64,000 nucleotides of DNA from Peptostreptococcaceae bacterium (GCA_025210335.1 JAOARY010000057.1:1-64000), one strand, 5' to 3'; counted from the first letter of the stretch, positions 9,605 through 19,766 are shown. Numbers and translations: made by a program. Notes: a model not told the origin generated them from the sequence alone.

Positions 9605-11632
9605 TTATTCTTCCGTATCTTCTAATTTTTCTTTATTACTTTTATAAATCTTTTCTTCTTTTTCTTCTTTAGACTTTTGAATATTTATTTCTAAATTTTC
9701 ATCTGATACATTATTAATATCATCTTCTTTCTCTAAAGAAATTGTGTCTAAAGTTTTTGGCTCTTCTTCTTTTTCTAAAGAAATCTTTTCTTCTGCTTCT
9801 TCATCTTCCAAAGAAAGCTCCATATCAAATGCAAGTTTATACTCACTAGCATCTAATGTTTCATATTTTAATAGACATTTAGCAACATAATGAAGCTTAT
9901 CCATATTTTCATCTAACAATCTGATAGTCTCTTCATAAGCTTCATCTACAATTCTTCTTATTTCTCTATCTATTTCAGATGCTACTTCTTCAGAATAATT
10001 TCTTCTCGTTGTAAAGTCTTTACCTAAAAATACTTCATCTGAATTATCACCAAAAGCCATAGTTCCAAGCTTATCACTCATACCATACTTAGTAACCATT
10101 CCTCTTGCAATTGCAGATACTCTTTCTAAGTCATTTTGCGCTCCAGTTGAAATATCTTCAAGAACTAATTTTTCTGCAACTCTACCACCAAGTAGATGTA
10201 TCAATTGTTCTTCCATCTCAGTTTTAGTCGCATAATATTTATCTTCTAATGGTAAAATCATTGTAAATCCACCAGCTTGTCCTCTTGGAACTATTGTAAC
10301 TTGATGTACTGGATCTGAATTTGGAAGCAATGTAGCCACAATAGCATGTCCTGCTTCATGATACGCTGTAAGTCGTCTTTCTTTTTCACTTATAACTTTT
10401 GATTTTTTAGCAGGTCCTGCTATAACTTTAGTTATAGCTTCTTCAATTGTTTCCATTTTAATAAATTTATCTCTTTTTCTAGCTGAAAGTAAAGCAGCTT
10501 CATTCATTAAATTCTCAATATCCGCAGGCGTAAATCCAGGTGTTCTTCTTGCTAAAACCTTAAGATCAACATCTTCAAATAATGGTTTATTTCTTGAATG
10601 AACCTTAAGTATAGCTTCTCTGCCTTTAACATCTGGTCTTCCTACTACTATTTGTCTGTCAAATCTACCTGGTCTTAATATAGCAGGGTCTAAAGTATCA
10701 GGTCTATTAGTAGCACCTATTATTATTATCCCTTCATTAACACCAAAACCATCCATTTCAACAAGAAGTTGGTTTAAAGTTTGTTCTCTTTCATCATTTC
10801 CTCCACCAATTCCTGCTCCTCTTTTTCTCCCAACAGCATCTATCTCATCAATAAAGATAATACCAGAAGAATTCTTTTTAACTTGTTCAAATAAATCTCT
10901 AACTCTCGAAGCTCCGACCCCAACAAACATTTCAACAAAATCAGAACCACTTATTGTATAAAATGGTACACCAGCCTCGCCAGCAACTGCTTTTGAAAGA
11001 TATGTTTTCCCAGTTCCAGGAGGTCCTACCATCAAAATACCTTTTGGTATTCTAGCTCCAAGTTCTATATAACGTTTAGGATTTTTTAGAAAATCTACAA
11101 CTTCTTCTAACTCTTCTTTTTCTTCTTCTAAACCCGCTACATCTGCAAATGTAACTTTTGTACTTTCATCTTCCTTATGTCTTTTAGCTCTTGATTTACC
11201 AAAATTCATGACTCTGCTTCCGCCACCTTGGGAATTGTTTATAAGAACATACCATATGACTATAAATACAATAATCATAAGCAATGTTGGTATAAATTCC
11301 ATAATCCAAGGAGTTCCAGCTTCAGCTTTTCCTTCAACCTTAAGATTATTCTCATTTATCTTTTGGTCTAAAAGCTTAGAGAAATCTTCACTTACTGGAT
11401 ATGGTAAATACGAATTAAAACTTTTACCATCCTTTAACTCTCCGCTTATCCTACGATTTACAAATGTTATAGACTCGATTTTATCAGTTTTCAAATTCTT
11501 ATAAACCTCTGTAAAAGTAAGAGAAGTATTCGAATTGTTTTGTGGTAATGCAAATTGCATAACAATAACTATTACTAAAATTATTAGTAGATAAAAGCCA
11601 ACTCCTCCAAATGCTCTGAAATTTTTCTTCAA
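9605..11632 (-). CDS. ftsH: ATP-dependent zinc metalloprotease FtsH
   Basis: A membrane-bound AAA+ protease of 675 residues that degrades misfolded membrane proteins and short-lived regulators. Order: N-terminal TM at about residues 8-28, short extracytoplasmic domain, second TM at ~113-132, AAA module with Walker A GPPGTGKT (203-210), Walker [12 protein letters not shown], the SRH arginine region [21 protein letters not shown] split across the usual site, then the HEAGH zinc site and C-terminal helical protease domain. The last ~70 residues form an acidic Glu/Lys tail with a repeated ISLEKE segment, longer than usual. The frame runs to an ATG at 11656, but that lies upstream of the AGGAGG; TTG 11632 is 7 bases after it and gives the standard [10 protein letters not shown] start. 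Confidence 0.96.
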   Translation of the reverse strand: MKKNFRAFGGVGFYLLIILVIVIVMQFALPQNNSNTSLTFTEVYKNLKTDKIESITFVNRRISGELKDGKSFNSYLPYPVSEDFSKLLDQKINENNLKVEGKAEAGTPWIMEFIPTLLMIIVFIVIWYVLINNSQGGGSRVMNFGKSRAKRHKEDESTKVTFADVAGLEEEKEELEEVVDFLKNPKRYIELGARIPKGILMVGPPGTGKTYLSKAVAGEAGVPFYTISGSDFVEMFVGVGASRVRDLFEQVKKNSSGIIFIDEIDAVGRKRGAGIGGGNDEREQTLNQLLVEMDGFGVNEGIIIIGATNRPDTLDPAILRPGRFDRQIVVGRPDVKGREAILKVHSRNKPLFEDVDLKVLARRTPGFTPADIENLMNEAALLSARKRDKFIKMETIEEAITKVIAGPAKKSKVISEKERRLTAYHEAGHAIVATLLPNSDPVHQVTIVPRGQAGGFTMILPLEDKYYATKTEMEEQLIHLLGGRVAEKLVLEDISTGAQNDLERVSAIARGMVTKYGMSDKLGTMAFGDNSDEVFLGKDFTTRRNYSEEVASEIDREIRRIVDEAYEETIRLLDENMDKLHYVAKCLLKYETLDASEYKLAFDMELSLEDEEAEEKISLEKEEEPKTLDTISLEKEDDINNVSDENLEINIQKSKEEKEEKIYKSNKEKLEDTEE

Positions 11633-11668
11633 AAAGAGTCCTCCTCTCTTTTCCATAAGTATCAATTA

Positions 11669-11697
11669 ATTTTATCATAATTTTTTTTTATTTTCAA
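11669..11697 (-). promoter_or_regulatory. ftsH promoter
   Basis: TTGAAA (11692-11697), 17-bp A/T spacer, TAAAAT (11669-11674) on the minus strand. It sits in the short gap after tilS, so ftsH can be expressed apart from tilS. Confidence 0.6.
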
Positions 11698-11732
11698 CCT
11701 TGCAAATATCTATTTTACTTAATTTTGATGAT

Positions 11733-13121
11733 TTATGAAAGCTTTTTAAAAAATAGTTTTAAAATATTTTTTGTATCATCTTCGATTTTATAATCATCAC
11801 TCATCTTATAACCAACAACCCATAAAATTCCTTTATCATCAGATATAATTGGAATTAATTCTCTTTTTTCTTTTTCTATTTTCATATCAATAAATAAATC
11901 TTTTATTTTTTTAGTTCCAGAATTTAGCATTTTAATTCTATCACCATTTTCTCTTGGTCTAAGTACAAGCTTTGAAGATATTTTATCCAAATCAAAATAT
12001 TTTGTATACTTATCACTTTTTAATTCTTCTTCTCCTTTTTCAAAAGATTTTATTTCTAATAATGCATTTAATTCTTTAATTTTTATAAAGCCACTCTTTG
12101 GCAGATTATATACATTTAATTTTTCAATATCTTTTTTTATTAATTCTTTTGAAAATATAATTTCATCATCTATCAAAAAAGCTTTTATTCCTTTTTTAAT
12201 ATCAATCAATTGTCCTTTTTCACCGTTTAAAAGTTTTATAATATTATCTATGTGAATATATTCTATCCCCTTTAAATCTACTATAAATTTCTTTAATGCA
12301 AGTCTTATAACTCTACTTTTAATTGGATAATCTAAATTTTTAATATTATCAACTTTAAATTTTATCATTTTATTATCTTCATTTTTAACTCTATCAAAAC
12401 ACTCTTTTGCCTTTGTATTTATATAATTACTATCTTCATATAACATATTACAAAGTCTTGATATATTAGATTTCAAATTTGAATTAAAATGTTCTTCTAT
12501 ATATGGTATCAAGTCCAATCTAATCTTATTTCTAGTATATATATTTTCAAGATTCGTCTTATCTATTCTTGGATTTAACTTATAATCCTCACAATATTTT
12601 TCAATACTTTCTCTATCCACATCCAAAAGAGGTCTTATAATTCCATCTTCCCTTTTATATCTAATACCTTTTAAACCATCCAAACCAGTTCCTCTTATAA
12701 CTCTCATTAAAAAAGTTTCACTTTGGTCATCTTTATTATGCGCTATTGCTATTTTATTAGCATTTAATTTTTCCTTTAATTCAAAAAACATATCGTATCT
12801 TAATTTTCTAGCACCTTCTTCTAAAGATAATTTATTTTCCTTAGAATATTTTATTGCATCTTTCGAACTAACAAAACATGTAATTCCTAGTTCTTCACAT
12901 ATTTTCATTGTATATAAAGCATCTTTTTGTGCTTCTATACCTCTTATTTGATGATTTAAATGTGCTGCATATAGCTTAATTTGAAGCTCATCTTTCAAGC
13001 TATTTAAAGCATGCAAAAGTGCAACAGAATCTGGCCCACCTGATAATGCTATAATTATTTTATCATTTTTATCTATAAGATTTTCTCTTTTTATCGTCTG
13101 CTTTATTATATTCTTTATCAT
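11733..13121 (-). CDS. tilS: tRNA(Ile)-lysidine synthetase
   Basis: A 462-residue PP-loop ATPase that changes C34 of the AUA-reading tRNA(Ile) to lysidine. The PP-loop SGGPDS is at residues 27-32. HNKDDQSETFLMRVIRGTGLDGLKG and the Arg-rich RPLLDVDR follow in the N-terminal domain, and the C-terminal TilS substrate domain ends in a LRPRENGDRIKM stretch. Length is normal. It directly precedes ftsH, the usual clostridial arrangement (hpt, often between them, is missing here). Start ATG follows AGAGGAG. Confidence 0.95.
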   Translation of the reverse strand: MIKNIIKQTIKRENLIDKNDKIIIALSGGPDSVALLHALNSLKDELQIKLYAAHLNHQIRGIEAQKDALYTMKICEELGITCFVSSKDAIKYSKENKLSLEEGARKLRYDMFFELKEKLNANKIAIAHNKDDQSETFLMRVIRGTGLDGLKGIRYKREDGIIRPLLDVDRESIEKYCEDYKLNPRIDKTNLENIYTRNKIRLDLIPYIEEHFNSNLKSNISRLCNMLYEDSNYINTKAKECFDRVKNEDNKMIKFKVDNIKNLDYPIKSRVIRLALKKFIVDLKGIEYIHIDNIIKLLNGEKGQLIDIKKGIKAFLIDDEIIFSKELIKKDIEKLNVYNLPKSGFIKIKELNALLEIKSFEKGEEELKSDKYTKYFDLDKISSKLVLRPRENGDRIKMLNSGTKKIKDLFIDMKIEKEKRELIPIISDDKGILWVVGYKMSDDYKIEDDTKNILKLFFKKLS

Positions 13122-13217
13122 TTCAATGCTCCTCTTTAAATTTATAAAATAAATCTATAACTAATATATTTAAATACCACAATATAAAGAATCTATTCCT
13201 TCATTATAACAAAAATT

Positions 13218-13248
13218 AAAATAAGCAATCAAAATGATTGCTTATTTT
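13218..13248 (-). terminator. Terminator of the membrane-anchored hypothetical gene
   Basis: Perfect 14-bp stem AAAATAAGCAATCA (13218-13231) with TGATTGCTTATTTT (13235-13248) and a three-base loop; U-rich sequence follows on the minus strand. It isolates tilS from the gene upstream. Confidence 0.85.
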
Positions 13249-13268
13249 AATAAATATTTAATAATTCC

Positions 13269-14021
13269 TTAATAATTTACATATAAATTTTTATTCATAA
13301 TTCTTAAAACTTCTGCATCCTCATAAGTACTTATAAGTCTTTCATAATTACTTACAACAAAATTATCTAATGCTAAAAAATTTTTAACAATATCTATATT
13401 AGCACTATTCACTCTTCTGCTTATAATTATTGGATCTTCTTCTATGTTATTTTCTTTTTTGTATTCTTCGTATAAATAATTAAAATACATTCCTTTAACA
13501 TATAAATTCTTATAATCAGGTTTTTTCTGATTTAGAATCAAATACTCACTTTCCTTATATTCTCTACCCAAAAGTTCTTTAATGCTATCATTTTCAAAGA
13601 TATCATTATTCTTTAGAGAATCATCATTTAAAGATAGTGCTACCAAAAATACTGACATATCTATATTATAATTTTTACCTAAATCTATAAGCGCAAGAAT
13701 TTCCTCATTATTGAACTTATCTATTTTTTTCAAATTATAATACATAACTCTATCCTCATGACCTAAAGTCATAAGAGCGTCAAAATCCTTGTTGCTAAGA
13801 GGATTATAAATCGGTAAATTATCCACTTCTTTAAAAATCATAGCTCTTTGTCTTTCAATCTGTTCATAATCAGTCATAATACCAACATCTTTAAACTTAC
13901 CTATAACAGTTTCTTTACCTAAAGAATTAAGATAGATATTCAAAGACGCAGCCATTATTAAACAAAACATAGTTACATTTAATATTATGACCATCATTAT
14001 TTTATTATCATTATTTTCCAA
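13269..14021 (-). CDS. Hypothetical membrane-anchored protein
   Basis: I do not recognise this 250-residue protein. It has one N-terminal membrane segment (about residues 10-30, MMVIILNVTMFCLIMAASL) with a short cytoplasmic start, then a long helix-rich, Asp/Glu/Asn-rich domain outside the membrane. There is no cysteine-rich or catalytic motif that I can name. Two similar short helices, NKDFDALMTLGHEDR and NEEILALIDLGKNYN, hint at a small helical repeat. The open frame starts at a GTG that is part of the ribosome site GAGGTG; TTG 14021 is the better start. It has its own terminator and stands alone, so the context gives no function. Confidence 0.6.
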   Translation of the reverse strand: MENNDNKIMMVIILNVTMFCLIMAASLNIYLNSLGKETVIGKFKDVGIMTDYEQIERQRAMIFKEVDNLPIYNPLSNKDFDALMTLGHEDRVMYYNLKKIDKFNNEEILALIDLGKNYNIDMSVFLVALSLNDDSLKNNDIFENDSIKELLGREYKESEYLILNQKKPDYKNLYVKGMYFNYLYEEYKKENNIEEDPIIISRRVNSANIDIVKNFLALDNFVVSNYERLISTYEDAEVLRIMNKNLYVNY

Positions 14022-14185
14022 AGAAATCACCTCGAAGTAAAAACTCTATCTTATAATATTTTATCAGATATTAATGATACTTCATAGTGACTATAAAGTA
14101 CTAAATATTAAGTAAAAAATAAATCTAAAGTTTTATAAAATAGATTAAAAAAAATAAAATTTAAAATTTTTTTTACATTTTTATT

Positions 14186-14608
14186 TTACAAAAATCTCAT
14201 CGTTATTATATTTTTACCCTCAAAAATACCAGTTATGCAAATATTATATTCTATTTTTATAAGAGTTTTCTTTAAATCACTATCAATATTTATATCGACT
14301 ACTTCTGGTAATATCTCCATAGGCAAAAAGCCTAGTTCTGTTCCATATATTGTTTTATACCTTTTATTTTTTTCAAATATCATTGTTGTTGAATTTTTTC
14401 CCATCTTCTTCATCGTTACAATATTATCTTCTACTTTTATAAGATTTGTTGTCCCTTTAGTATTTAATACTTCACTACCTTCATATTTTATATAAATATA
14501 ATTTTTCTTTCTTAAAACTTCTACTTTTGTTTTAAATTCAACTAAATCTTTATTTCCATTTAAATCAATTTGCTCTGTTTTTATCTCTAAAAAAGCCTCT
14601 TCCTTCAT
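14186..14608 (-). CDS. DUF1934 (YwiB-like) beta-barrel protein
   Basis: A 140-residue all-beta protein. The strand pattern with YIKYEGSEV, KNSTTMIFEKNKRYKTIYGTELG split across the middle, and IKIEYNICITGIFEGKNIITMRF at the end matches the DUF1934/YwiB family, a lipocalin-like barrel of unknown role common in Firmicutes. It lies 20 bases after ddl and is probably co-transcribed with it. Start ATG follows AGAGGTG. Confidence 0.75.
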   Translation of the reverse strand: MKEEAFLEIKTEQIDLNGNKDLVEFKTKVEVLRKKNYIYIKYEGSEVLNTKGTTNLIKVEDNIVTMKKMGKNSTTMIFEKNKRYKTIYGTELGFLPMEILPEVVDINIDSDLKKTLIKIEYNICITGIFEGKNIITMRFL

Positions 14609-14628
14609 AAAAACACCTCTAATAATGC

Positions 14629-15687
14629 TTATCTATTCAATGCTAAATAAATAAGTTCATCTAATAATTTACTATATTCTATACCTGAATTTATAAATAA
14701 TTTTGGATACATACTAATAGGAGTAAAACCTGGTATAGTATTTATTTCATTTATATATACTTCTCCAGTGACTTTATCTATAAAAAAGTCCAATCTAGCC
14801 ATTCCTTTACAATCCATGATTTTAAATGCTTTTACAGCCATTTGTTTAATTATTTCCTCTTGATTTTTTGTTATATCTGCTGGTATTTGTGTTTTAGAAT
14901 TAGATTTTATATATTTATCTTCATAATCGTAAAAACTTGCACCTGGTAAGATTTCACCTGGAACTGATACTTTAAGATCATCATTTCCTAATATTCCAAT
15001 TTCAATTTCTCTAATATCAAGACCTTCTTCTAAAACAACTCTATAATCAAAATCAAAAGCCAAATCTAAACCATTTATAAGTTCTTCTTTTGATTCACAT
15101 TTTGATATTCCTACACTAGATCCCATATTTGAAGGTTTTACAAAAATAGGATATTTTAATTTTTCTTCTATCTTTACTATTATCTCATCTTTATTTTTAT
15201 AATATTCATTTTTTAATGCCCAAAAATACTTTGTTTGTTTTAAACCTATGCTATCAAATACTTTTTTACATAAAATTTTATCCATAGTTATTGCAGAAGA
15301 TAATACATTACAACCTGCATATTTACATTTTGCAGTTTGTAAAAACCCTTGCATACTTCCATCTTCACAATTAGGTCCATGTATGATAGGTAAAACAACA
15401 TCAATTTTAACACTTTCATTATTAAGTATAATTTTCATCCCATCACTGTCTTTTGGAAGTATATCTATCATAGCATTTTCATCTATATAATTTTGCCAAT
15501 TATCATCTTTTAATGTTTCTATATTTCCACTATGATATTTAAAATATCCATCTCTAGTTATTCCTATTTTGTATACATTGTATTTATCCTTATCTAATGC
15601 TTTATATACATGTGTAGCAGATATTAATGATACATCATGTTCTTTAGAATTTCCACCAAAAAGCAATGCTATATTTAATTTTTTCAA
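14629..15687 (-). CDS. ddl: D-alanine--D-alanine ligase
   Basis: A 352-residue ATP-grasp enzyme that makes the D-Ala-D-Ala dipeptide of peptidoglycan. LLFGGNSKEHDVSLISA at the start and IHGPNCEDGSMQGFLQ are the two Prosite-type signatures. The omega loop reads GASFYDYEDKYI with the Tyr that marks D-Ala-D-Ala (not D-lactate) ligases, so no vancomycin-type change. GMARLDFFIDK and NEINTIPGFT supply metal ligands. The start is a TTG placed after AGAAGGTG. Upstream of DUF1934. Confidence 0.95.
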   Translation of the reverse strand: MKKLNIALLFGGNSKEHDVSLISATHVYKALDKDKYNVYKIGITRDGYFKYHSGNIETLKDDNWQNYIDENAMIDILPKDSDGMKIILNNESVKIDVVLPIIHGPNCEDGSMQGFLQTAKCKYAGCNVLSSAITMDKILCKKVFDSIGLKQTKYFWALKNEYYKNKDEIIVKIEEKLKYPIFVKPSNMGSSVGISKCESKEELINGLDLAFDFDYRVVLEEGLDIREIEIGILGNDDLKVSVPGEILPGASFYDYEDKYIKSNSKTQIPADITKNQEEIIKQMAVKAFKIMDCKGMARLDFFIDKVTGEVYINEINTIPGFTPISMYPKLFINSGIEYSKLLDELIYLALNR

Positions 15688-15774
15688 AATAACACCTTCT
15701 CCTAATATATTAATTTCTCCTAAGATATTATAATTTAAAAAAACTAATTTATCTATAATAATTATTTACAAAAA

Positions 15775-15813
15775 TAAAACCAATTTTTAAAAGTATTACT
15801 TTTAAAATTGGTT
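15775..15813 (-). terminator. Terminator of the GntR-type regulator gene
   Basis: Stem AACCAATTTT-AAAAG pairing with CTTTTAAAATTGGTT with one bulge, five-base loop, and a U-rich tail on the minus strand. It ends the ispE-GntR transcript. Confidence 0.8.
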
Positions 15814-15827
15814 ATTTTTTAAACTTA

Positions 15828-16520
15828 TTAATCCATTTTTAAAATTTTTGAATCTTTACTTTTTTCAACAATAAAGTTTTGAGCATTATCTATATGTTTC
15901 ATAGAAAGTTCCATAGCTCCTTTACTATCCTTTTTCATAAGAGCTTTAACAATAGATTTGTGTTCATTTATAAGACTATTTGATTTATCAAAATCTGAAA
16001 TATACATAACTCTAAATCTATATACTTGTTCTCTTAAAGAATTATTCATCTGTATTAATTTATCATTGCTTGTCGATTTAAATATCAGATCATGAAAAGC
16101 AATATCTTTTTCAACCATAAGTTCCACATTATCAAATTTTAAAGCTTCTTCAAATTCATCTGAAATCTTTTTTAATTTATTTAATGATTCTTCATCCATT
16201 CTGCTTGCACATAATGAAGCTGCCAATCCTTCAAGCGCCGACCTAATTTCTAAAACCTCAATTATATCTTTTAAAGAAACATCCGCAACATATGCACCTT
16301 TTCTTGGTATCATAACAACAAGGCCTTCTAATTCTAACTTTCTAATAGCTTCTCTTACTGGAGTCCTACTAACGCCTAGTTCTTCTGCTAATTGTACTTC
16401 CATAAGCCTTTGAGACGGTTCTAATTTTCCAGTTAATATAGACTGTCTTAAATGCTCAAATACTATTTCTCTTAGTGGTTTATAATTTTCTAAACCTAAT
16501 TTACTAATTCCATCTCTCAA
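15828..16520 (-). CDS. GntR-family (FadR/FCD) transcriptional regulator
   Basis: A 230-residue regulator with an N-terminal winged helix (residues ~12-75; MEVQLAEELGVSRTPVREAIRKLE contains the recognition helix) and a C-terminal FCD all-helical ligand domain (~85-215). The FCD metal-binding His residues appear in AFHDLIF, NEHKSI and MKHIDNA. Such domains usually sense small carboxylates with a bound metal. The TTG start is 7 bases after GGAGGG and lies inside the end of ispE (17-base overlap), so it is translated from the ispE mRNA. Its target is not visible. Confidence 0.85.
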   Translation of the reverse strand: MRDGISKLGLENYKPLREIVFEHLRQSILTGKLEPSQRLMEVQLAEELGVSRTPVREAIRKLELEGLVVMIPRKGAYVADVSLKDIIEVLEIRSALEGLAASLCASRMDEESLNKLKKISDEFEEALKFDNVELMVEKDIAFHDLIFKSTSNDKLIQMNNSLREQVYRFRVMYISDFDKSNSLINEHKSIVKALMKKDSKGAMELSMKHIDNAQNFIVEKSKDSKILKMD

Positions 16521-17388
16521 TTTCTATCCCTCCAGAAAATGTCTTTGTAACTAAAGTATGTTTGTAGAATTTTTTTAGATTTAAACATGCATCTTTTGCT
16601 TGTTTGTAATTTTTAAAGAAACCAAATACAGTAGGTCCACTCCCAGTCATCATTGAATTTAATGCTCCAAATTCAATCATTTTATTTTTTATAATATCTA
16701 TATCTTTACATTCTTTTAAAGTTACAGTTTCTAAAACATTTACCATTTCTTTTGATATTTCATATATATCATTACTTTCAAGTGACTGCAATATTTTATT
16801 TGTATTTGGCCTAATTTTTATATCATTTAGATTTAAATTTTTATAAACCCAAGGTGTTGATATAGAAATACTAGGCTTACTTATTAAAACCCAAACGTTT
16901 TCTAGGCTATTTACTTTTTTTAATTTTTCACCTTTATTTGTCGCCAAAGCTGCTCCACCATCTATACAAAATGGTATATCCGAACCTAATGTTGCTGCTA
17001 ACTCTTTTAATTTTAAATCTTCAATATTTAAATTCCACATAAAATTTAATGCCTTTAAAACTCCCGCAGCATTACTACTACCACCTGCCATTCCTGCCGC
17101 TACAGGAATATGTTTGTCTATAATAATACTAAGTCCTTTTTTTATACCATAAGTTTTTTTAATCAAATTCGCAGCTTTATAAACAAGATTTTCTTCATTA
17201 CAAGGTATGAATGGGCAATCACTATCAATCTTTATGATATCACTTTCTAATTCTTTTATGTATATATAATCTTTTATGTCTAACGTTTGCATAATCATTT
17301 CAACATTATGAAAACCATCATCTCTTTTATTTAAAACATCTATTGATATATTTACTTTACCTCTTGTAGTAACTTTAACACCTGACAA
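16504..17388 (-). CDS. ispE: 4-diphosphocytidyl-2-C-methyl-D-erythritol kinase
   Basis: A 294-residue GHMP kinase of the MEP isoprenoid pathway. GKVNISIDVLNKRDDGFH is the substrate-binding start, PVAAGMAGGSSNAAGVLKAL the ATP loop, and SMMTGSGPTVFGFF the C-terminal motif. The catalytic Asp is in GSDIPFCI. The start is TTG after AGAGGTG. It overlaps the GntR gene and lies downstream of no close gene, with veg following 175 bases further upstream on the same strand; the veg-ispE-GntR order is typical of Clostridia. Confidence 0.95.
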   Translation of the reverse strand: MSGVKVTTRGKVNISIDVLNKRDDGFHNVEMIMQTLDIKDYIYIKELESDIIKIDSDCPFIPCNEENLVYKAANLIKKTYGIKKGLSIIIDKHIPVAAGMAGGSSNAAGVLKALNFMWNLNIEDLKLKELAATLGSDIPFCIDGGAALATNKGEKLKKVNSLENVWVLISKPSISISTPWVYKNLNLNDIKIRPNTNKILQSLESNDIYEISKEMVNVLETVTLKECKDIDIIKNKMIEFGALNSMMTGSGPTVFGFFKNYKQAKDACLNLKKFYKHTLVTKTFSGGIEIERWN

Positions 17389-17533
17389 AATTTACACCTC
17401 TAAATTAATTTTATTATAAATAATCATATTTATTCTTTTTAAAACTTTATACAATATATATTATACTATATTTTTTTAAAGTAAACAAAAATCTTTAGAG
17501 GTAAACATCTATTTATCAGCAATAAAAATTCAG

Positions 17534-17566
17534 AAAAAAAAACCACCTAACAAAAGATGGGTTTTA
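17534..17566 (-). terminator. veg terminator
   Basis: On the minus strand AAAACC(C)ATCT pairs with AGGTGGTTTT across a TTTGTT loop, then nine T. The hairpin begins inside the veg stop codon region. Confidence 0.7.
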
Positions 17567-17830
17567 TGATACTCCTATATTATTACTTGGACTAAATAAT
17601 TCTAATTTTACTGTAGAAGTGAGTACGTCAGAATAACTATAGGATATTCTAGTAGTGTTATTATATCTATCATCTAATTTAACAACAAACACACTAGGAT
17701 ATATATTTTCAACTACCCCTTCTTTGACAACGATCTTTTTTCTACCCTTATTTGCTTTAAGAACAACTTTCTTCCCAAGATACTTTTCTATATCTTTTTT
17801 TATATTATTTAAAGTATTCTTAGTTGCCAA
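17564..17830 (-). CDS. veg: Veg protein
   Basis: An 88-residue small basic beta-rich protein. IKKDIEKYLGKKVVLKANKGRKK and the central VFVVKLDDRYNNTTRISYSYSDVLT are the Veg signature. In Bacillus subtilis Veg affects biofilm formation and is made from one of the strongest vegetative promoters. Here too the upstream spacer carries two good sigma-A promoters. It is monocistronic, with its own terminator. Confidence 0.92.
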   Translation of the reverse strand: MATKNTLNNIKKDIEKYLGKKVVLKANKGRKKIVVKEGVVENIYPSVFVVKLDDRYNNTTRISYSYSDVLTSTVKLELFSPSNNIGVS

Positions 17831-17863
17831 AAAATCACCTTCTCTTTAAACGTATTTATTAAC

Positions 17864-17936
17864 ATAATATCACACGCTTTATTATTTTGTCAAGTTTATA
17901 ACTTTTAATTGTACATATTCAAGCTTAAAATGTCAA
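17864..17936 (-). promoter_or_regulatory. Tandem sigma-A promoters of veg
   Basis: Distal promoter: TTGACA (17931-17936), 17-bp spacer, TACAAT (17908-17913). Proximal promoter: TTGACA (17888-17893), 18-bp spacer, TATTAT (17864-17869). Both read the minus strand into veg. Two perfect -35 hexamers in one gap match the known strength of veg promoters. Confidence 0.75.
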
Positions 17937-17954
17937 TAGTTTTTTAGTCTTTTT

Positions 17955-18761
17955 TTATGAATAACCTATTGAAATATCTTCTCTTATGGATTTTAAATTA
18001 GGTCCAAATTTTAAATCCAATTCTTTTTTATAATCTTTATATATTTCAGCCAAATAAATATCATGTGCAATAAAAGATTCTGCCATTAACATAAATGCTT
18101 GATTCTTTGTCCAAAATGCTTGTGAATTAATATCTTTAAATACACAAAACATGGATTCTTTTCTATCTATAATCAATGTAAACCATCTTCCTTTTGATTT
18201 TTTATTTTCTTCCATTCCATCCATTTCATGATAATAGACTCGACCAATTTCATCTATACCCTTTCCGTATATCATTATAACTATTTTTATGCCTTTTTTT
18301 TCTATTTCTTTTAATTGTTTTTGTATTTTTATATAATCTTCTTTCCATGTCTCAAGATATATAAATTCATTTGCACTATCTAACATTTTTATAATTTTTT
18401 CTTCTATTTGCTTTTCCTTTTGCAAATGAGTTATATGAGAAACTTCTTTCTTCTCCTTCACTTTCGATAAATTATTTTTTAAATATTTTATATTATTTTT
18501 ATAATCATTTTCTTTTCTTTCTAAAAAATCTTCATATTCAACGCAAATATATTTCTTTGGATTATTGCTTATTATATTTACTAGATTTTTTTCTAATAAT
18601 TTGTTCATAGTTTCATAAATCTTTGCTTGAGGTATGCCTGATAAATTTCCTAGTTCATAAGCTGTTATATTTGGATTTTTAAGTAAATTTATATAAGCCT
18701 TTGATTCATATTTATTTAGACCAAGCTCCATCATAGCTTCTATCAAGTTATTTAATTCCAC
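17955..18761 (-). CDS. TrmB-family transcriptional regulator
   Basis: A 268-residue regulator. The N-terminal winged helix (residues ~8-70) reads LGLNKYESKAYINLLKNPNITAYELG in pieces typical of TrmB, with recognition helix SGIPQAKIYETMNKLLEKNLV. A coiled-coil linker (~85-110) and a C-terminal effector domain (~115-260, with EKIIKMLDSANEFIYLETW) follow. TrmB proteins respond to sugars or other metabolites. It lies directly downstream of arcC on the same strand, though beyond the arcC terminator, so control of the arginine deiminase genes is a reasonable guess. GTG start after AAGGTG. Confidence 0.8.
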   Translation of the reverse strand: MELNNLIEAMMELGLNKYESKAYINLLKNPNITAYELGNLSGIPQAKIYETMNKLLEKNLVNIISNNPKKYICVEYEDFLERKENDYKNNIKYLKNNLSKVKEKKEVSHITHLQKEKQIEEKIIKMLDSANEFIYLETWKEDYIKIQKQLKEIEKKGIKIVIMIYGKGIDEIGRVYYHEMDGMEENKKSKGRWFTLIIDRKESMFCVFKDINSQAFWTKNQAFMLMAESFIAHDIYLAEIYKDYKKELDLKFGPNLKSIREDISIGYS

Positions 18762-18793
18762 TTAATCACCTTCTTAAAATCATAATAACTATA

Positions 18794-18831
18794 TAAAAAG
18801 CACTATGAACCCAGTCCATAGTGCCTTTTAT
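18794..18831 (-). terminator. arcC terminator
   Basis: On the minus strand GGCACTATG pairs with CATAGTGC around a nine-base loop, then TTTTTATA. It lies 15 bases after the arcC stop. Confidence 0.85.
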
Positions 18832-18845
18832 AAAAAAATAATAAA

Positions 18846-19766
18846 TTATTTATTTACAATTACAGTTCCTGTTAAACCTTTTATTCCATCACTAGCTTTT
18901 TCTAAAGATGTTATAAGAGCCTTTGCACCTTTTTTCGAATTTGCAAATTTCATAGCAGCTTGAACTTTTGGAAGCATAGATCCTGGAGCAAAATGACCTT
19001 CTTCTATATATTTTTCACACTCTGCTATACTTATTTCATCTAACCATTTTTCATTTTCTTTTCCAAAGTTAATTGCAACTTTTTCAACCGCTGTAAGAAT
19101 TATAAGATAGTCTGCATCCAATATTTCTGCCATTTTTTCACTAGCAAAATCTTTATCTATAACAGCAGGAACTCCAACTAAAGTATTCCCTTCTTCTATA
19201 ACAGGAATTCCACCTCCACCAACAGTTATTACTATATGGTCATTTTCAACTAGAGTTTTTACTATTTCTTTTTCAGCTACATCTACTGGAAGTGGTGAAG
19301 GAACAACTCTTCTATATCCTCTTCCTGCATCTTCTTTCATACTAAAACCTTTAGTTTTTTCTAACTCATCAGCTTCTTCCTTTGTATAAAAAGCACCAAT
19401 TGGTTTTGTAGGATTTTCAAATGCTTTGTCTTCCTTATCAACAATAACTTGAGTTATTACAGTAGCAACTTTTTGTTTCATATCTCTATTTAATAATTCT
19501 TCTCTTATTGCATTTTGTAAATGATACCCTATATATCCTTGACTCATAGCTCCACATTCAGGAAATGGCATTTGAGGATCATTTTTCGAAAATGCTAAAT
19601 TAATCATTCCAACTTGTGGTCCATTTCCATGAGCAATTACAAGTTCATGTCCTTCACTTATTAAATCAACTATAGGTTTAGCAGTCTTTTTAACAAGCTC
19701 TAACTGCTCCTTTGGTGTTTTTCCTAAAGCATTCCCACCTAAAGCTACAACTATTTTGTCTTTCAT
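18846..19766 (-). CDS. arcC: Carbamate kinase
   Basis: A 306-residue amino-acid-kinase-fold enzyme that makes ATP and carbamate from carbamoyl phosphate, the energy-yielding last step of the arginine deiminase pathway. VVALGGNALG is the N-terminal phosphate loop, AHGNGPQVG the substrate motif, and VITVGGGGIPV and GVPAVIDKDFASEKMA are further signatures. The frame reaches 19781, but ATG 19766 is 7 bases after GGGAGG. It follows arcB with a hairpin terminator between, so arcC may be set lower than arcB or have a second promoter. Confidence 0.96.
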   Translation of the reverse strand: MKDKIVVALGGNALGKTPKEQLELVKKTAKPIVDLISEGHELVIAHGNGPQVGMINLAFSKNDPQMPFPECGAMSQGYIGYHLQNAIREELLNRDMKQKVATVITQVIVDKEDKAFENPTKPIGAFYTKEEADELEKTKGFSMKEDAGRGYRRVVPSPLPVDVAEKEIVKTLVENDHIVITVGGGGIPVIEEGNTLVGVPAVIDKDFASEKMAEILDADYLIILTAVEKVAINFGKENEKWLDEISIAECEKYIEEGHFAPGSMLPKVQAAMKFANSKKGAKALITSLEKASDGIKGLTGTVIVNK